Counted from the stretch's first letter, positions 1 through 9,414 are shown. The stretch is DNA of 60,542 nucleotides from Stutzerimonas stutzeri (GCA_002339675.1 DDKB01000015.1:1-60542), one strand, 5' to 3'. Numbers and translations are program-made. The notes: a model not told the origin generated them from the letters alone.

Positions 1-139
1 AAACCTATTTCAGGACTAGACAAGAGTTTGGCTTGTTTTAGCTGGGGCGTCGGTGGGGTCAACGGAAAATCGATCTGCTTCTGCTTCGGCTCCTTTTCCG
101 ACCCTTTTTTCCCAATATCGGGTTATTTCAGGAGTCGCC

Positions 140-553
140 ATGGCTGGCGAAGTCGGGTTTTGTGATTGGCACGCTTGGTCGGAGCGCACCAAACTGCCTC
201 AGAGAGGCCTTCCCGGCGTCTACCTCATTGCTCGAAGTAAGAAGAAGCCCGACAACTATCGGGCGAACAATGACTGCATCATATATATCGGCGAGACAAC
301 GGGGCAGACTCTTGCCGACCGGTTAAGACAATTCAATATATCGGCTTTCAGCGAACGGCCTGGACACTCTGGCGGGAACAGCTTCAGACTGAAACTACTC
401 GAAACGACTCCCCCCGAGCATCTTTGGGTGTCAGCCTGCCCGGTCGACATGGGCAACCCGTACACCACCGCCTACATCAAGCATCTGGAGCGAAAGCTGT
501 TGTGGGAATTTGTTTGCACATGGGGTCAATATCCCGCCTGCAATCACTCTTGA
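140..553 (+). CDS. GIY-YIG-like hypothetical protein
   Basis: Predicted 137-residue protein. Near its N-terminus GVYLI is followed about 20 residues later by YIGET and then ADRLRQF, the spacing of the GIY-YIG nuclease fold (GVY for GIY, YIG, then the helix with an arginine). The start at 140 is chosen because AGGAG lies 5 bases upstream; an in-frame ATG at 53 has no such site and codes for a low-complexity Ser/Pro leader. The rest of the protein matches nothing I know. It stands alone, with a transposon-like inverted repeat just downstream. Nuclease activity is unproven because the usual C-terminal catalytic Glu is not obvious. Confidence 0.6.
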   Translation: MAGEVGFCDWHAWSERTKLPQRGLPGVYLIARSKKKPDNYRANNDCIIYIGETTGQTLADRLRQFNISAFSERPGHSGGNSFRLKLLETTPPEHLWVSACPVDMGNPYTTAYIKHLERKLLWEFVCTWGQYPACNHS

Positions 554-583
554 TTTCTTGCGAATAGTGAAAAAGGACAAAAA

Positions 584-639
584 GGGGGACAGATTATTTG
601 TTCACACCCAAACAACGGAACAAATATAAATCTGTTCCC
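584..639. repeat. Imperfect inverted repeat, RAYT/Y1-transposon-like end
   Basis: The left arm (584-603) begins GGGGGACAGATT and the right arm (618-639) ends AAATCTGTTCCC, giving an imperfect stem of about 20 bp with a 14-base spacer. The GGGGACAGATT / AATCTGTCCCC pairing resembles sequences I recall at the ends of Y1 (REP-associated) transposase elements in gammaproteobacteria. No transposase gene is present. A related half-site GAGGACAGATTTATTAACC lies near 1656-1674, so this may be a decayed non-autonomous element. The remainder of the 554-829 gap shows nothing else. Confidence 0.45.
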
Positions 640-829
640 ATTTTCCACACGCGCGGTCGCCGACACGGGCTTGCTGTAACGGGTGCATCTTCGTCACGAG
701 TCTTCTGGAAGCCAAAAAGGCCCCCATCCCGGCGGTGGAACCTCATCGTCCTGCAGCTAACTCTCCCACTGTCTAGTCTTATGTCAGTGGCCTCTATCCC
801 AGCAACCGCATAGCGCACGGGCAGCCAAC

Positions 830-1579
830 GTGAAGCACCCGACACTCACCGCAACGCTGCTTTGCCTACTGGTCGGCTCTCTTGCGCGGGCCGAGCAGTA
901 TCGGGTCGTTACCGAAGAATGGCCGCCATACAACTATCTGGATGATGGGCAGCTGACCGGCATGGCCACGAGCATTGTTCGGGACATTATGTCGTTGACC
1001 GGAGACGACTTCGAAATAGTTATGCTACCCAGCATGCGAACCGCCCACGATTTGCGGACGCGACCCAAGACGATCATGTACACCATGTTTCGCACAACGG
1101 AGCGTGAGCCGCTGTACAAGTGGGTTGGGCCGGTGCTGGACGCATCCATTCACCCTTATCAGCTCGCCACTACGCCGCGGCCAGTGAACACGCTACAGCA
1201 GCTGCTCAGCGAACCGCATATCACCACACGTCACGCCGGACTTGTGCCCGACATGCTGCAATCGTGGGGCTTTACCAACCTCGACAAGAGCGCAGCGAGA
1301 AGCGCTCAACTCTACCGTATGCTCTTGGCCGGGCGCGCCACGGTCATCATTGGTGACACCGATGCGGGCGTCGCGTTCTACAGCGAGCAACTGGGTCTCG
1401 CCCCGGGTACGCTGCGGCAAATTCCGATCGAGATCTACCATTCACCGCTTTACATCGCCTTCAGCCGAGACTGCGAGGATGAACTGATTGAGTCCTGGTC
1501 CGACGCCCTCGAGCAGTTGCGCCGCTCAGGCGAACTGGAGCGCATCCAGCAACAATACGAGCACCGGCAATCGCGCTGA
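830..1579 (+). CDS. Extracellular solute-binding protein, family 3-like
   Basis: A 249-residue predicted periplasmic protein starting at GTG. Residues 1-21 form a signal peptide ending ARA. The mature part opens with YRVVTEEWPPYNYLDDGQLTGMATSIVRDI, the usual start of family-3 (amino-acid type) periplasmic binding proteins, and its length is typical of them. No permease or ATPase gene adjoins it, so it may serve a distant transporter or a sensor. Orphan proteins of this kind are common in Pseudomonas. The ligand cannot be inferred. Confidence 0.75.
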   Translation: MKHPTLTATLLCLLVGSLARAEQYRVVTEEWPPYNYLDDGQLTGMATSIVRDIMSLTGDDFEIVMLPSMRTAHDLRTRPKTIMYTMFRTTEREPLYKWVGPVLDASIHPYQLATTPRPVNTLQQLLSEPHITTRHAGLVPDMLQSWGFTNLDKSAARSAQLYRMLLAGRATVIIGDTDAGVAFYSEQLGLAPGTLRQIPIEIYHSPLYIAFSRDCEDELIESWSDALEQLRRSGELERIQQQYEHRQSR

Positions 1580-1944
1580 AGCCTGGCGCATCCTTGAAAT
1601 TGCTCAATTCACACTCTGCGACGAGGGATTCTTTGCGTTCTCATAAGGACGGTGATGAGGACAGATTTATTAACCCGTCAGAAAGCCAGGCCGGGATATC
1701 CAGCATCCCCGTGCAGCGCGCACGTATTCACTGCTCGTTTCGCAGCCCCGCTGATTGCCCGGCTCGTCGACAAAGCTCGCGTTTGCGGCAATGTGATGCT
1801 CATGGTGCTCGTGGCTACACCTTGAATGGCAAAAAACTGGCGAAGCGACTCTAACTCGGCGCGTTTGTGCTGTCGGCGGGGACAATGTTGCTACGTCTGG
1901 TGCCGGCACTATCGCCGAGGACCCATTCGACGTGTTTTGACCGC
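1580..1944. other. Intergenic stretch without a recognisable gene
   Basis: About 365 bases between two convergent genes. It contains the lone GAGGACAGATTTATTAACC half-site near 1656. Short open frames here have no coding-like composition or ribosome-binding site. I see no RNA gene. Confidence 0.5.
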
Positions 1945-1971
1945 AAGGAGCCCTGACGGGCAGGGCTCCTT
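1945..1971. terminator. Rho-independent terminator-like hairpin
   Basis: A perfect 11-bp stem, AAGGAGCCCTG (1945-1955) with CAGGGCTCCTT (1961-1971), and a 5-base loop, flanked by a short T run on the plus strand and an A run on the other side. It lies just beyond the stop codon of the minus-strand hydrolase and could serve both convergent genes. Confidence 0.7.
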
Positions 1972-1980
1972 TTCAGCGGC

Positions 1981-3387
1981 TCAGCTCTCCGGACAGGCCG
2001 GCAGCGCTGTTCGGTTCTGCGTGCCGTCGTTACGCGTGAACTGGCAACCATAGGCGGGGTTCGCCACGACACGCGGGTTCAGCACCTCGTCACCCGCCGG
2101 CTTGATGCCTTGTTGCTCCCACTGCAGCATCGCGGCCATCGCTTCGACCTGCTCCTGATAGGTGAAATCACAGTGGCTGGGCGCGCGAATGGCGCGCTGC
2201 ACCAGCAGGTCGCCGTTACCATTGGCGATCGCGTTGCGGCGGTAGATCTGCTCGTGTTTGAACGGCACGTAGAGATCGCCCAGGGTGTGGATGCTGACCA
2301 CCGGAACATTGAATTGCCCGTTCACCACGGGAATCCAGCGCAGGCCGTCCGGGCGGATGCTGTTGGCGGGCGGATGGCCGATGACGCGGATGATCGAGTC
2401 GTTGAACGCGCGCTCCTCACGGGACATCGCCTTGTTCGAATCGAACTGGTAGCGCGTCGTCAGGTTGCCGCTCAGCGAGTCGGCGAGGATGCCGTTCACC
2501 GAGCCGTCCTGACCGCCGGTCCCCAGCACGACGCTTTGCAGGCTGGTACGGAAGCCCTCGGCGAAGATCGGCCGTTCACCACCACTGAGCTCGCGCACGA
2601 TGCCTTCGAGCTTCTCGCCCTGGGCCGACGGGTCGGTCGGGTAGCTGTCCCACAGCGTGCCGATGATCTGCGGCAGCTTGGCCTGGAAGTCGGTGGCCGG
2701 GAAGCTGGTCGGGCCCTGCCCTGCCAGGTGCTGCGCGGCCAGGGTGAAGTTCATCAGGTATTCGAACTCGTAGACATCGCCGGTCACGCCGCACATGGGC
2801 ACCGAACCGTTGTAGCGCACGGGATTATTCGCGGTGGCGTAGGTTTCCGCCTCGACCGCGGCTGCGGCGACATGGCCGCCCATGGAATGGCCGGTGATGT
2901 AGGTTTTCGACGGCTGCGCCTTGCCGGTCAGGCTGCTGAAGGCCAGCGCCAGGGCGTTGGTGTCTTCGATACCAGCACGCACATCGTAGTAATTCTTGCT
3001 GTAGCTGGAGGCGGCCCACGCGTAACCCTGCTGCAGGAGCCACGGACGGATCGGCGGTGGGCCGACGGTGAGTTCTGCCTGTGTGCCGCGGTAGCCGTGC
3101 GCATACATCACGAGCATGCCGTTCCAGTTCGGCGGCACCTCGATCTGATAGGACGAGCCTTGATAGACGCCGGTCCAGCGCTCGCTGGGCAGCCCCGGAA
3201 AGGCGTCGAGCGGCGAGACGATAGGGACGAAGGTGCGGGAATCCTGCGGCCGCGATTCGCTGCCGGAGACCGGTGGTTTGATGGGCTTGGTGCGCGCCTG
3301 GACATCGGGCGCGATGGCGACCGTACCAACCAGCATCACACCGGCGATGGCCCGCGCGCAGGCGGCAGCCAACTTGCTTGGAAGCAT
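1981..3387 (-). CDS. Secreted alpha/beta hydrolase
   Basis: A 468-residue predicted exported alpha/beta hydrolase. The start at 3387 has a GAGGAA ribosome-binding site and begins directly with a signal peptide (Lys6, hydrophobic core to about residue 27, cut near VQA-RT); an upstream in-frame start adds only an unlikely leader. The nucleophile elbow GHSMGG places the catalytic serine at about residue 168. A later GDLYVPFKH segment and the SHCDF segment are plausible sources of the acid and histidine. The substrate is unknown; an esterase or depolymerase-type activity fits an exported enzyme. It is monocistronic with a terminator behind it. Confidence 0.75.
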   Translation of the reverse strand: MLPSKLAAACARAIAGVMLVGTVAIAPDVQARTKPIKPPVSGSESRPQDSRTFVPIVSPLDAFPGLPSERWTGVYQGSSYQIEVPPNWNGMLVMYAHGYRGTQAELTVGPPPIRPWLLQQGYAWAASSYSKNYYDVRAGIEDTNALALAFSSLTGKAQPSKTYITGHSMGGHVAAAAVEAETYATANNPVRYNGSVPMCGVTGDVYEFEYLMNFTLAAQHLAGQGPTSFPATDFQAKLPQIIGTLWDSYPTDPSAQGEKLEGIVRELSGGERPIFAEGFRTSLQSVVLGTGGQDGSVNGILADSLSGNLTTRYQFDSNKAMSREERAFNDSIIRVIGHPPANSIRPDGLRWIPVVNGQFNVPVVSIHTLGDLYVPFKHEQIYRRNAIANGNGDLLVQRAIRAPSHCDFTYQEQVEAMAAMLQWEQQGIKPAGDEVLNPRVVANPAYGCQFTRNDGTQNRTALPACPES

Positions 3388-3708
3388 GGGCGTTTCCTCA
3401 GTGGTTATTGTTGTTGTTTTAACGATGCAAGCAGTGCCGGGTTGCCGCGCCAAGCATTGCGCGCACTGCGACTAACCGTGGCAGAAGGTATCGACCTGTC
3501 AAACGAGGCGAATGATCGGCGGACGAGCGGCAACTGCAGGATCGGAAATGGCCCGACTGCGGCCTCGCTTATGAGAGTGGCAACGGAAACCTGGGGCGAA
3601 CCGCTGCGGTGGCGCGTGCTGCGCCCGCCTCGTAGGAGGCGGTGCAGTCGGCGGGAGAGGAATCGGACCGGCGACCGGTGGGCGACCGGCCCGTGTCACG
3701 GCCTGCGA
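3388..3708. other. Intergenic stretch, no gene seen
   Basis: About 320 bases upstream of the hydrolase and downstream of the small lipoprotein gene. It should hold the hydrolase promoter, but I cannot point to convincing -35/-10 boxes. The open frames crossing it look like high-GC shadows. Confidence 0.4.
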
Positions 3709-3879
3709 TCAGCAGTTGCCTTTCTTTGCCTGGCCCGGGGGGCAGTGCGTGCCGCCGTGGTGTCCGCCGCCGTCGCCGATATCGATGCCGATGCCCGGCA
3801 GGCGCAGGCTGCAGCCGGTCATCAACAGCGCGGCCAGCGCGACGGCCAGCGTACGCGCCATAAGTGCGGATGTGTTCAT
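3709..3879 (-). CDS. Small lipoprotein, 56 residues
   Basis: Begins MNTSALMARTLAVALAALLMTGCS: a lipoprotein signal with lipobox MTGC. The short mature part is rich in Gly, His and Asp and ends HCPPGQAKKGNC. An AGGAG ribosome-binding site lies 6 bases before the start at 3879; the longer open frame upstream is ignored. Similar tiny lipoproteins with a CPPGxAKKGxC ending occur in Pseudomonas, with no known function to my knowledge. The two C-terminal Cys could form a disulfide, and the His cluster could bind metal; both are inference. Confidence 0.7.
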   Translation of the reverse strand: MNTSALMARTLAVALAALLMTGCSLRLPGIGIDIGDGGGHHGGTHCPPGQAKKGNC

Positions 3880-4099
3880 GGAATACTCCTGATTTCCCAT
3901 GGGAGCCGGCCATTCCGACCCCGTCCATGCAGTATCGGCCTGTTTGCAGCGAGACGACAGCGGGATTCGCGGCTGGCGCGAAAAGGGCCGCAAGTCTCCG
4001 CCGGGGTCATGCCAGGCCGCTGGCCAGCAGGCCGGCAGAGACGGGCCCAACGACCCTGCTGCGCCTCACCAGGGCGCAGCAGGCCGGGCCATGTTGCGG

Positions 4100-5584
4100 C
4101 TAGCCGGCGTGGTACTCGGCATCCGCCGCCTCGAAGCGCTGCTGGATGGTCGCGGCCGGCTCCTTGCCCATCAGGCTGACGACGTAAATGGCCAGGCTGG
4201 CGAGGATAAAGCCCGGGATGATCTCGTACAGGCCCAGGCCAATGAACTCCTTCCAGACCACCACGGTGATCGCGCCAACGAGCATGCCGGCGAGCGCGCC
4301 GTTGCGGGTCATGCGCTTCCACACCAGGGAGATCAGCACCACGGGGCCGAAGGCAGCACCGAAGCCGGCCCAGGCGTAGGACACCAGGCCCAGCACCTTG
4401 CTGTCCGGATTCGACGCAATGCCCAGAGCAATGAAGGCGATCAGCAGCACCATGCCGCGGCCGACCCAGACCAGTTCGGTCTGCGAGGCGCCCTTGCGCA
4501 GGAAGGCCTTGTAGAAATCCTGAGTCAGCGCGCTGGAGCTGACCAGCAGCTGGGCGCTGAGGGTGCTCATCACCGCGGCCAGCACGCCGGACAGGATGAT
4601 GCCGGCGACCCAGGGATTGAACATCAGCTTGACCAGTTCCATGAACACCCGCTCTCCGTTCTCGGTCACCGGACCGGCTACTTCCGGGTTGTCGGCGAAG
4701 TAGGCGATGCCGAGAAAGCCCACTGTGACCGCGCCGGCCAGAGTCAGGATCATCCAGGTCATGCCGATGCGGCGCGCGTTGGGAATGGTCTTCACCGAAT
4801 CGGCGGCCATGAAGCGCACCAGGATGTGCGGCTGACCGAAATAGCCAAGCCCCCAGCCAAGCAGCGAAATGATCGCGATGAAGGACAGCCCCTTGAACAT
4901 GTCGAAGTTCGACGGGTCCTGGGCGGCAATGGTGTCCATGGTGGTGCTCATGTCCCCCAGCGAGAGGATCACGAATACCGGGGTGATCAGCAGCGCGAAG
5001 ATCATCAGCGTCGCCTGCACGGTGTCGGTCCAGCTGACCGCGAGAAAGCCGCCGACGAACACGTAGAGGATGGTCGCCGCCGCGCCGATCCACAGCGCAA
5101 CATCGTAGGACAGGCCGAAGGTCGACTCGAACAGGCGCGCGCCTGCCACCACGCCGGAGGCGCAGTAGATGGTGAAGAAGACCAGGATCACCAGTGCCGA
5201 GAAGATCCGCAGCAGCCGGCTGGTGTCCTCGAATCGGTGTGAGAAGTAGTCGGGCAGGGTCAGCGCGTTGTGGTTGTGCTCGGTGTGCACGCGCAGGCGG
5301 CCAGCGACGAACAGCCAGTTGAGCCAGGCGCCGGCGATCAGGCCGATGGCAATCCAGCTTTCGGACAGGCCGGAGACGAAGACCGCGCCCGGCAGCCCCA
5401 TCAGCAGCCAGCCGCTCATGTCCGATGCGCCCGCCGAGAGCGCCGTGACAAAGCTGCCGAGGCTGCGTCCGCCGAGGATGTAGTCGTCGAAGTTCTTGGT
5501 GGCACGGTAGGCGGTGAAGCCAATGAGGATCATCGCCGCGATGTAGATCACGAACGTGATCAGGGTGGGGGTAGACACATTCAT
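4100..5584 (-). CDS. putP: Sodium/proline symporter PutP, copy 1
   Basis: A 494-residue inner-membrane sodium:solute symporter with about 13 membrane spans. The early ILGGRSLGSFVTALSAGASDMSGWLLMGLPGA segment is the sodium/substrate-binding region of PutP, and length and sequence match proline permeases. It imports proline with Na+. A close paralogue of equal length lies at 10662-12146 on the same strand, next to putA. Most differences between them are in the N-terminal loops, the mid region (around STTMDTIAAQDPSNFDM) and the C-terminal tail. This copy is separated from putA by about 7 kb and may have diverged in regulation or substrate. Confidence 0.9.
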   Translation of the reverse strand: MNVSTPTLITFVIYIAAMILIGFTAYRATKNFDDYILGGRSLGSFVTALSAGASDMSGWLLMGLPGAVFVSGLSESWIAIGLIAGAWLNWLFVAGRLRVHTEHNHNALTLPDYFSHRFEDTSRLLRIFSALVILVFFTIYCASGVVAGARLFESTFGLSYDVALWIGAAATILYVFVGGFLAVSWTDTVQATLMIFALLITPVFVILSLGDMSTTMDTIAAQDPSNFDMFKGLSFIAIISLLGWGLGYFGQPHILVRFMAADSVKTIPNARRIGMTWMILTLAGAVTVGFLGIAYFADNPEVAGPVTENGERVFMELVKLMFNPWVAGIILSGVLAAVMSTLSAQLLVSSSALTQDFYKAFLRKGASQTELVWVGRGMVLLIAFIALGIASNPDSKVLGLVSYAWAGFGAAFGPVVLISLVWKRMTRNGALAGMLVGAITVVVWKEFIGLGLYEIIPGFILASLAIYVVSLMGKEPAATIQQRFEAADAEYHAG

Positions 5585-5783
5585 TGTTGGTTATTCCTTG
5601 TGTGCTGCCGATGCGTCGTCGGCTTAACAAGCAAGGATAGCGGCTATATGGGCGCTTGGCTCGTGACCGGCCGGTATTGGCGGCCAGTGATAGACCCGGA
5701 CACCGCGAGTGCGGTGTCGCGCCGCTCGGCCGAAGGCAGCCGCCGTGTCACGGCCGTGTTCCGCCCCTGGTGGGACAGGAGGT

Positions 5784-6203
5784 CTACCGGTCAATCACCT
5801 GGCCACGCATGGGCGCCAACCGCGCCAGCAGGCGGTTCTGCGCTGGGATCGGCACGCCCTCGGCGGTCATCGCTGCCTGCAGGTCTTCCACCAGTGCGTT
5901 GAAGTCGCTGGGCGTCAGCGCCAGACCCTTGTGGCTCTCCTGCATGCTGTCGCCGGTGTAGACGCAGGGGCCGCCCGCTTCCACGCAGAATTGCTCGATC
6001 AGCTTGTCGCGTAGACGCTGGATGTCGATGTCCTGGAAATGCGCGACGATGCGATCGTCCGCAGCGATGCGCAGCAGCATGCCCTCGACAATCCGGGTGA
6101 GGCCGGATTCGCCGCCGAGCTGCCGGTACAGGCTGTCATCGTTAGGCGCTTGCCCAGCACAAGCACCGAGCAACAGGCAAAACAGCAGGACAAACCGGCG
6201 CAT
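5784..6203 (-). CDS. Group 1 truncated hemoglobin, lipoprotein
   Basis: A 139-residue protein with a lipoprotein signal (LLLGAC, acylated Cys15) followed by a truncated-globin domain: SLYRQLGGESGLTRIVEGM at the start, then a heme-pocket region with ESHKGL supplying a probable proximal His91. Truncated hemoglobins bind heme and O2 or NO. A membrane-anchored, exported form is unusual. It is the last gene of a four-gene minus-strand cluster, and its start codon overlaps the stop of the DUF3034 gene, implying co-translation. Physiological role unknown; NO or O2 sensing or detoxification is inference. Confidence 0.85.
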   Translation of the reverse strand: MRRFVLLFCLLLGACAGQAPNDDSLYRQLGGESGLTRIVEGMLLRIAADDRIVAHFQDIDIQRLRDKLIEQFCVEAGGPCVYTGDSMQESHKGLALTPSDFNALVEDLQAAMTAEGVPIPAQNRLLARLAPMRGQVIDR

Positions 6204-7060
6204 TAGAAGCTCCCTTGGACGGACAGATAGAGGCCATCCTGGTTGTCCAGCGTGGCGACTTCACCCAGCCGCGCGTAGGCCAGGACCACAGCCAGGTGCT
6301 TGCTCGGGAAGTAGCCAAGAAACAGGTCGGACCAGTCGCTTTCGCCCGCAAACGTCAGGTTGTCCGGCTTTTCCCGGTACTCGACTCCGAGGGCCCAGCG
6401 CGGGTTGAACAACACCGCGGCCGAGCCTTCCTTGAGCAGGCCGCGGCTGTCGCGCCGGTCGCCCCCGAAGCCGAGCAGGCCCAGCTCGTTGGCGCGGCTG
6501 TAGCGCAGGCCGCCGTTGAGCAGGAGGTTGTAGCCAAAGGCGCCGCCAAGGACCAGCCGGCTGGCGGTAATGTAGGCCTCGGTGTCTTCATCGCGTTGCG
6601 CGCCGATCAGCGACGGGATCAGGAAATCCTTCTGGCGCTTGTGCTGCAGGCCCAACGACACCTGCGGCAGCCGGTCGTAGAGCAGATCGCCGAACAGCCG
6701 CAGCTTGGCGCCGAAGATATCCTGGCTGAGGCTGTTCTCCGGCAGCGACAAGTCCCGCGCCAATGTGCCGAGATCAAAGCGTTGCCGCGCAAAGGAGACC
6801 TCGAGGCGGTTATCGAAGGCCACCGCCACGCCCGCGACGTCCAGCCGGTAGTCGCCAGTCTCGACACGGGTAGCGAAGACCTCGCCGCCCCACTCGCCTC
6901 GCTCGCCGTAGCCGGCGAGCACGGCCCACGGCGTGATGCCACCGCCCGCCGCCCCTTCCAGACTGGTTGCGCCGCCGGTGGCCAACAGACGCCCAGCATC
7001 GGCATGGGCCAGCATCGGCGCGAGGCATACGCCCAGCAGCAATACTCGAAACCTGTTCAT
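6203..7060 (-). CDS. DUF3034 family protein (outer-membrane-like)
   Basis: A 285-residue exported protein with a signal peptide ending AHA. The body is made of alternating amphipathic stretches with aromatic residues and ends in SVQGSF, with the C-terminal Phe typical of outer-membrane beta-barrels. I recognise it as DUF3034. The start at 7060 overlaps the stop of the upstream EAL gene as ATGA, and its own stop overlaps the hemoglobin start. The barrel assignment is inference from the pattern. Confidence 0.75.
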   Translation of the reverse strand: MNRFRVLLLGVCLAPMLAHADAGRLLATGGATSLEGAAGGGITPWAVLAGYGERGEWGGEVFATRVETGDYRLDVAGVAVAFDNRLEVSFARQRFDLGTLARDLSLPENSLSQDIFGAKLRLFGDLLYDRLPQVSLGLQHKRQKDFLIPSLIGAQRDEDTEAYITASRLVLGGAFGYNLLLNGGLRYSRANELGLLGFGGDRRDSRGLLKEGSAAVLFNPRWALGVEYREKPDNLTFAGESDWSDLFLGYFPSKHLAVVLAYARLGEVATLDNQDGLYLSVQGSF

Positions 7061-9414
7061 GAGTGCGCCTCGAGCGGCCGCGCCGCCAGGTGAGGTTGTT
7101 GTCTCAGCCACGCCTCGAAGGCATCGGGCGCCAGCGGACGGCTGAAGAAATAGCCCTGCAAGGTATCGCAGCCCCAGGCGCGCAGCAGGTCACGGGTTTC
7201 GCCATGCTCGACGCCTTCGGCGACCACCTTCAGGCCCAGCGCGTGGCTCATGTCGATGGTCGAGCGGACAATCACCGCATCGCCGCAGGTGTCGTCCAGC
7301 TCGCGAATGAACGACTGGTCGATCTTCAGTTCCTGCACCGGCATGCGCCGCAGCTGGGCGAGCGACGAATAGCCGGTACCGAAGTCGTCCACCGAGAGCC
7401 GGATGCCCAGGGCGCGCAGCCGATGCAGCATTGCCAGGGCACGCTCAGGCTCGCGCATCACCGCGCTTTCGGTGATCTCGAAGACCAACTGGTCGGCGGG
7501 TACCAGGTAGCGCTGCAGCAGCTCGCCCAACCGCTGCTCCAGGGTCAGGCTGGCAAGATCCTCGGCGGAAATGTTCAGCGACACTTCCAGGTACAGGCCA
7601 CGCCCGTTCCACGCGTGCAGCTGGCGCAGCACCGCTTCGATTACCCAGGCGGTCAGCAGCTGGATGCTGCCGGTGCGCTCGGCCAGCGGGATGAATTCCC
7701 CGGGCGACACCATGCCGTAGACCGGATGGTTCCAGCGCAGCAGCGCCTCGGCCTGGTAGACGCAGCCCTGCGCCAGGTCCACCTTTGGCTGGAAATGCAG
7801 CTGCAGCCCGCCGACCTGGGCGGCGCGGCGCAGGTCGCGGATCAGGGTGATCTGGCGCTGGTGGGCGTCGTCACGGCCGTGCTGGTAGAGCTGCAGGCCG
7901 TCGGGCATCTGCGCCGCGTCCTGCATGGCGATCCGCGCGCGGCGCAGGAGTTCGTCGACCGTGCCGGCATCGTCCGGATAGCCGGCTACGCCGATATGGG
8001 CCTCGATGCGCATCTCCAGCTCGGCCACGCGCACCGGCAGAGCCAGCGCCTGCTGCACCGCCACCGCGGCGCTGAAGGCGTTGTCGGCCGAGGTATCGCT
8101 GACGATCAGCAGGAACTCATCGCTCAGCATTCGCGCCAGGTGGTCGCCCGGTTGCAGGCTGGCCTGCAGGCGCTGCGCCAGCTCGCGCAGGGCCTGATCG
8201 ACCCCTTCGGCGCCACCGCTGTCGTGCACGCCAGCGAGGTTGCCAATGCCGATGTGCAGCACCGCGGTGGTACGCCCCGCGGCGATGGCGCTGGACAGCA
8301 GTTCGGCCACCAGCGAGCGGTTCGGCAAGCCGGTCACGTCGTCATGCAGCATGTTGTGGGCAATCAGCTGTTCGCGCTCGGCGATGCCCTGCTGCATCTG
8401 GTTCAAGGCCCGCGCCAGGGCGCCCAGCTCGTCGCCGCGATCGAGCTCGATCGGCGTCTGATAATCGCCGCGACCGACCCGCTCGGCCGCACGGGCCAGG
8501 GCGTTGACCGGGCCGGACAGGCTGCGCGCCAGCAGCAACGCGCCGATCAGCGAGGCGACCAGGCCGATGAAGGCGATCAGCAGTATTCGCGAATCGAGCC
8601 GATGGAACCGCGCCAGCGCATCGTCCAGCGACCGGTGCAGCAGGGCGAGGACACCGAAGTCATCGCCTGCAGATAGCACGACGTCCTCGGTCAGGTAGCG
8701 CTCGTCGCCCAACAACAGCTGCTCGATGCCATGGGCGTGGTCATGCTGGCGCCAGCCCTCGATCAACGCGTCGTGCGTCGCGGGATCGAGGGTCGTGGTC
8801 AGCTTGTCCCCGCGGCTGCCCTCCCTGACCAGGAAGGACACGTCCAGGCCCGTCAGCTGCTTGAGTTCATTGGCCAGCGCCTGGTCCATGGCGAAGCCCA
8901 TCACCACGCGGGCGATGGGCAGCGGCGCGCGCACTTCAGCCTCGACCATCAGGTGCGCCTGTCGGTCCAGCGGTACCACCAGCATCGACTGCCCCTGTTG
9001 CCGCGTTTCGCGCAGCGCGTCGGCGTAGCGGAAGGCATCACCCGGCCGCGCGGTGGACAGACTCGAGGCCAGCACCTTGCCGTCCAGGTCCAGCAGCATC
9101 GCCTCGCTGGCGTTGATGCGGGCCGCCTGGTTGGTCATGGCCGACTGCAGGGTCAGGGTGTCGCCGCTGGCGACGGCCTCTTTGAAGCCAAAGTCGGCCA
9201 CCAGCACCTGGACGCCGTCGCGCAACTGGCGGCCGCGCATATCCAGCAGGCGTTCGAACACCCGCAGGCCTGACTCCAGGCGCTCGGCGGCCTGATTGCT
9301 CACCGCCGACTCGGTGACCAGCCGCACGGACAGGTACAGGGTGGCGATCACCACCAGCAGAAAGGCGGCGAGGAGGCACGACATGCGCGCATGAAAACTA
9401 AGGCTGCGCGTCAC
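7057..9414 (-). CDS. Membrane GGDEF/EAL protein with degenerate GGDEF
   Basis: A protein of about 785 residues: N-terminal membrane span, a periplasmic sensor of about 250 residues, a second span (IGLVASLIGALLLARSL), HAMP, GGDEF-type and EAL domains. The GGDEF signature reads LSDEF, so cyclase activity is doubtful. The EAL domain looks complete: EALLRW, LNISAEDL, DDFGTGYSSL, KIDQSF, VVAEGVE and QGYFFSRPL. Expected activity is cyclic-di-GMP hydrolysis controlled by a periplasmic signal. I prefer the GTG start at 9414, preceded by AGGAA; an ATG at 9435 lacks a good site. It overlaps both neighbours, so it sits in an operon with a cupredoxin-like protein, DUF3034 and a truncated hemoglobin. Confidence 0.9.
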   Translation of the reverse strand: MTRSLSFHARMSCLLAAFLLVVIATLYLSVRLVTESAVSNQAAERLESGLRVFERLLDMRGRQLRDGVQVLVADFGFKEAVASGDTLTLQSAMTNQAARINASEAMLLDLDGKVLASSLSTARPGDAFRYADALRETRQQGQSMLVVPLDRQAHLMVEAEVRAPLPIARVVMGFAMDQALANELKQLTGLDVSFLVREGSRGDKLTTTLDPATHDALIEGWRQHDHAHGIEQLLLGDERYLTEDVVLSAGDDFGVLALLHRSLDDALARFHRLDSRILLIAFIGLVASLIGALLLARSLSGPVNALARAAERVGRGDYQTPIELDRGDELGALARALNQMQQGIAEREQLIAHNMLHDDVTGLPNRSLVAELLSSAIAAGRTTAVLHIGIGNLAGVHDSGGAEGVDQALRELAQRLQASLQPGDHLARMLSDEFLLIVSDTSADNAFSAAVAVQQALALPVRVAELEMRIEAHIGVAGYPDDAGTVDELLRRARIAMQDAAQMPDGLQLYQHGRDDAHQRQITLIRDLRRAAQVGGLQLHFQPKVDLAQGCVYQAEALLRWNHPVYGMVSPGEFIPLAERTGSIQLLTAWVIEAVLRQLHAWNGRGLYLEVSLNISAEDLASLTLEQRLGELLQRYLVPADQLVFEITESAVMREPERALAMLHRLRALGIRLSVDDFGTGYSSLAQLRRMPVQELKIDQSFIRELDDTCGDAVIVRSTIDMSHALGLKVVAEGVEHGETRDLLRAWGCDTLQGYFFSRPLAPDAFEAWLRQQPHLAARPLEAHS

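Noticed and set aside
2110..4179. A 689-codon plus-strand open frame across the hydrolase and lipoprotein genes
   Set aside because: It runs antisense to a clear alpha/beta hydrolase, with shadow-type composition and no ribosome-binding site.
3876..5630. A 584-codon minus-strand frame over putP
   Set aside because: It is an out-of-frame reading of putP, with Arg/His/Pro-rich low-complexity translation.
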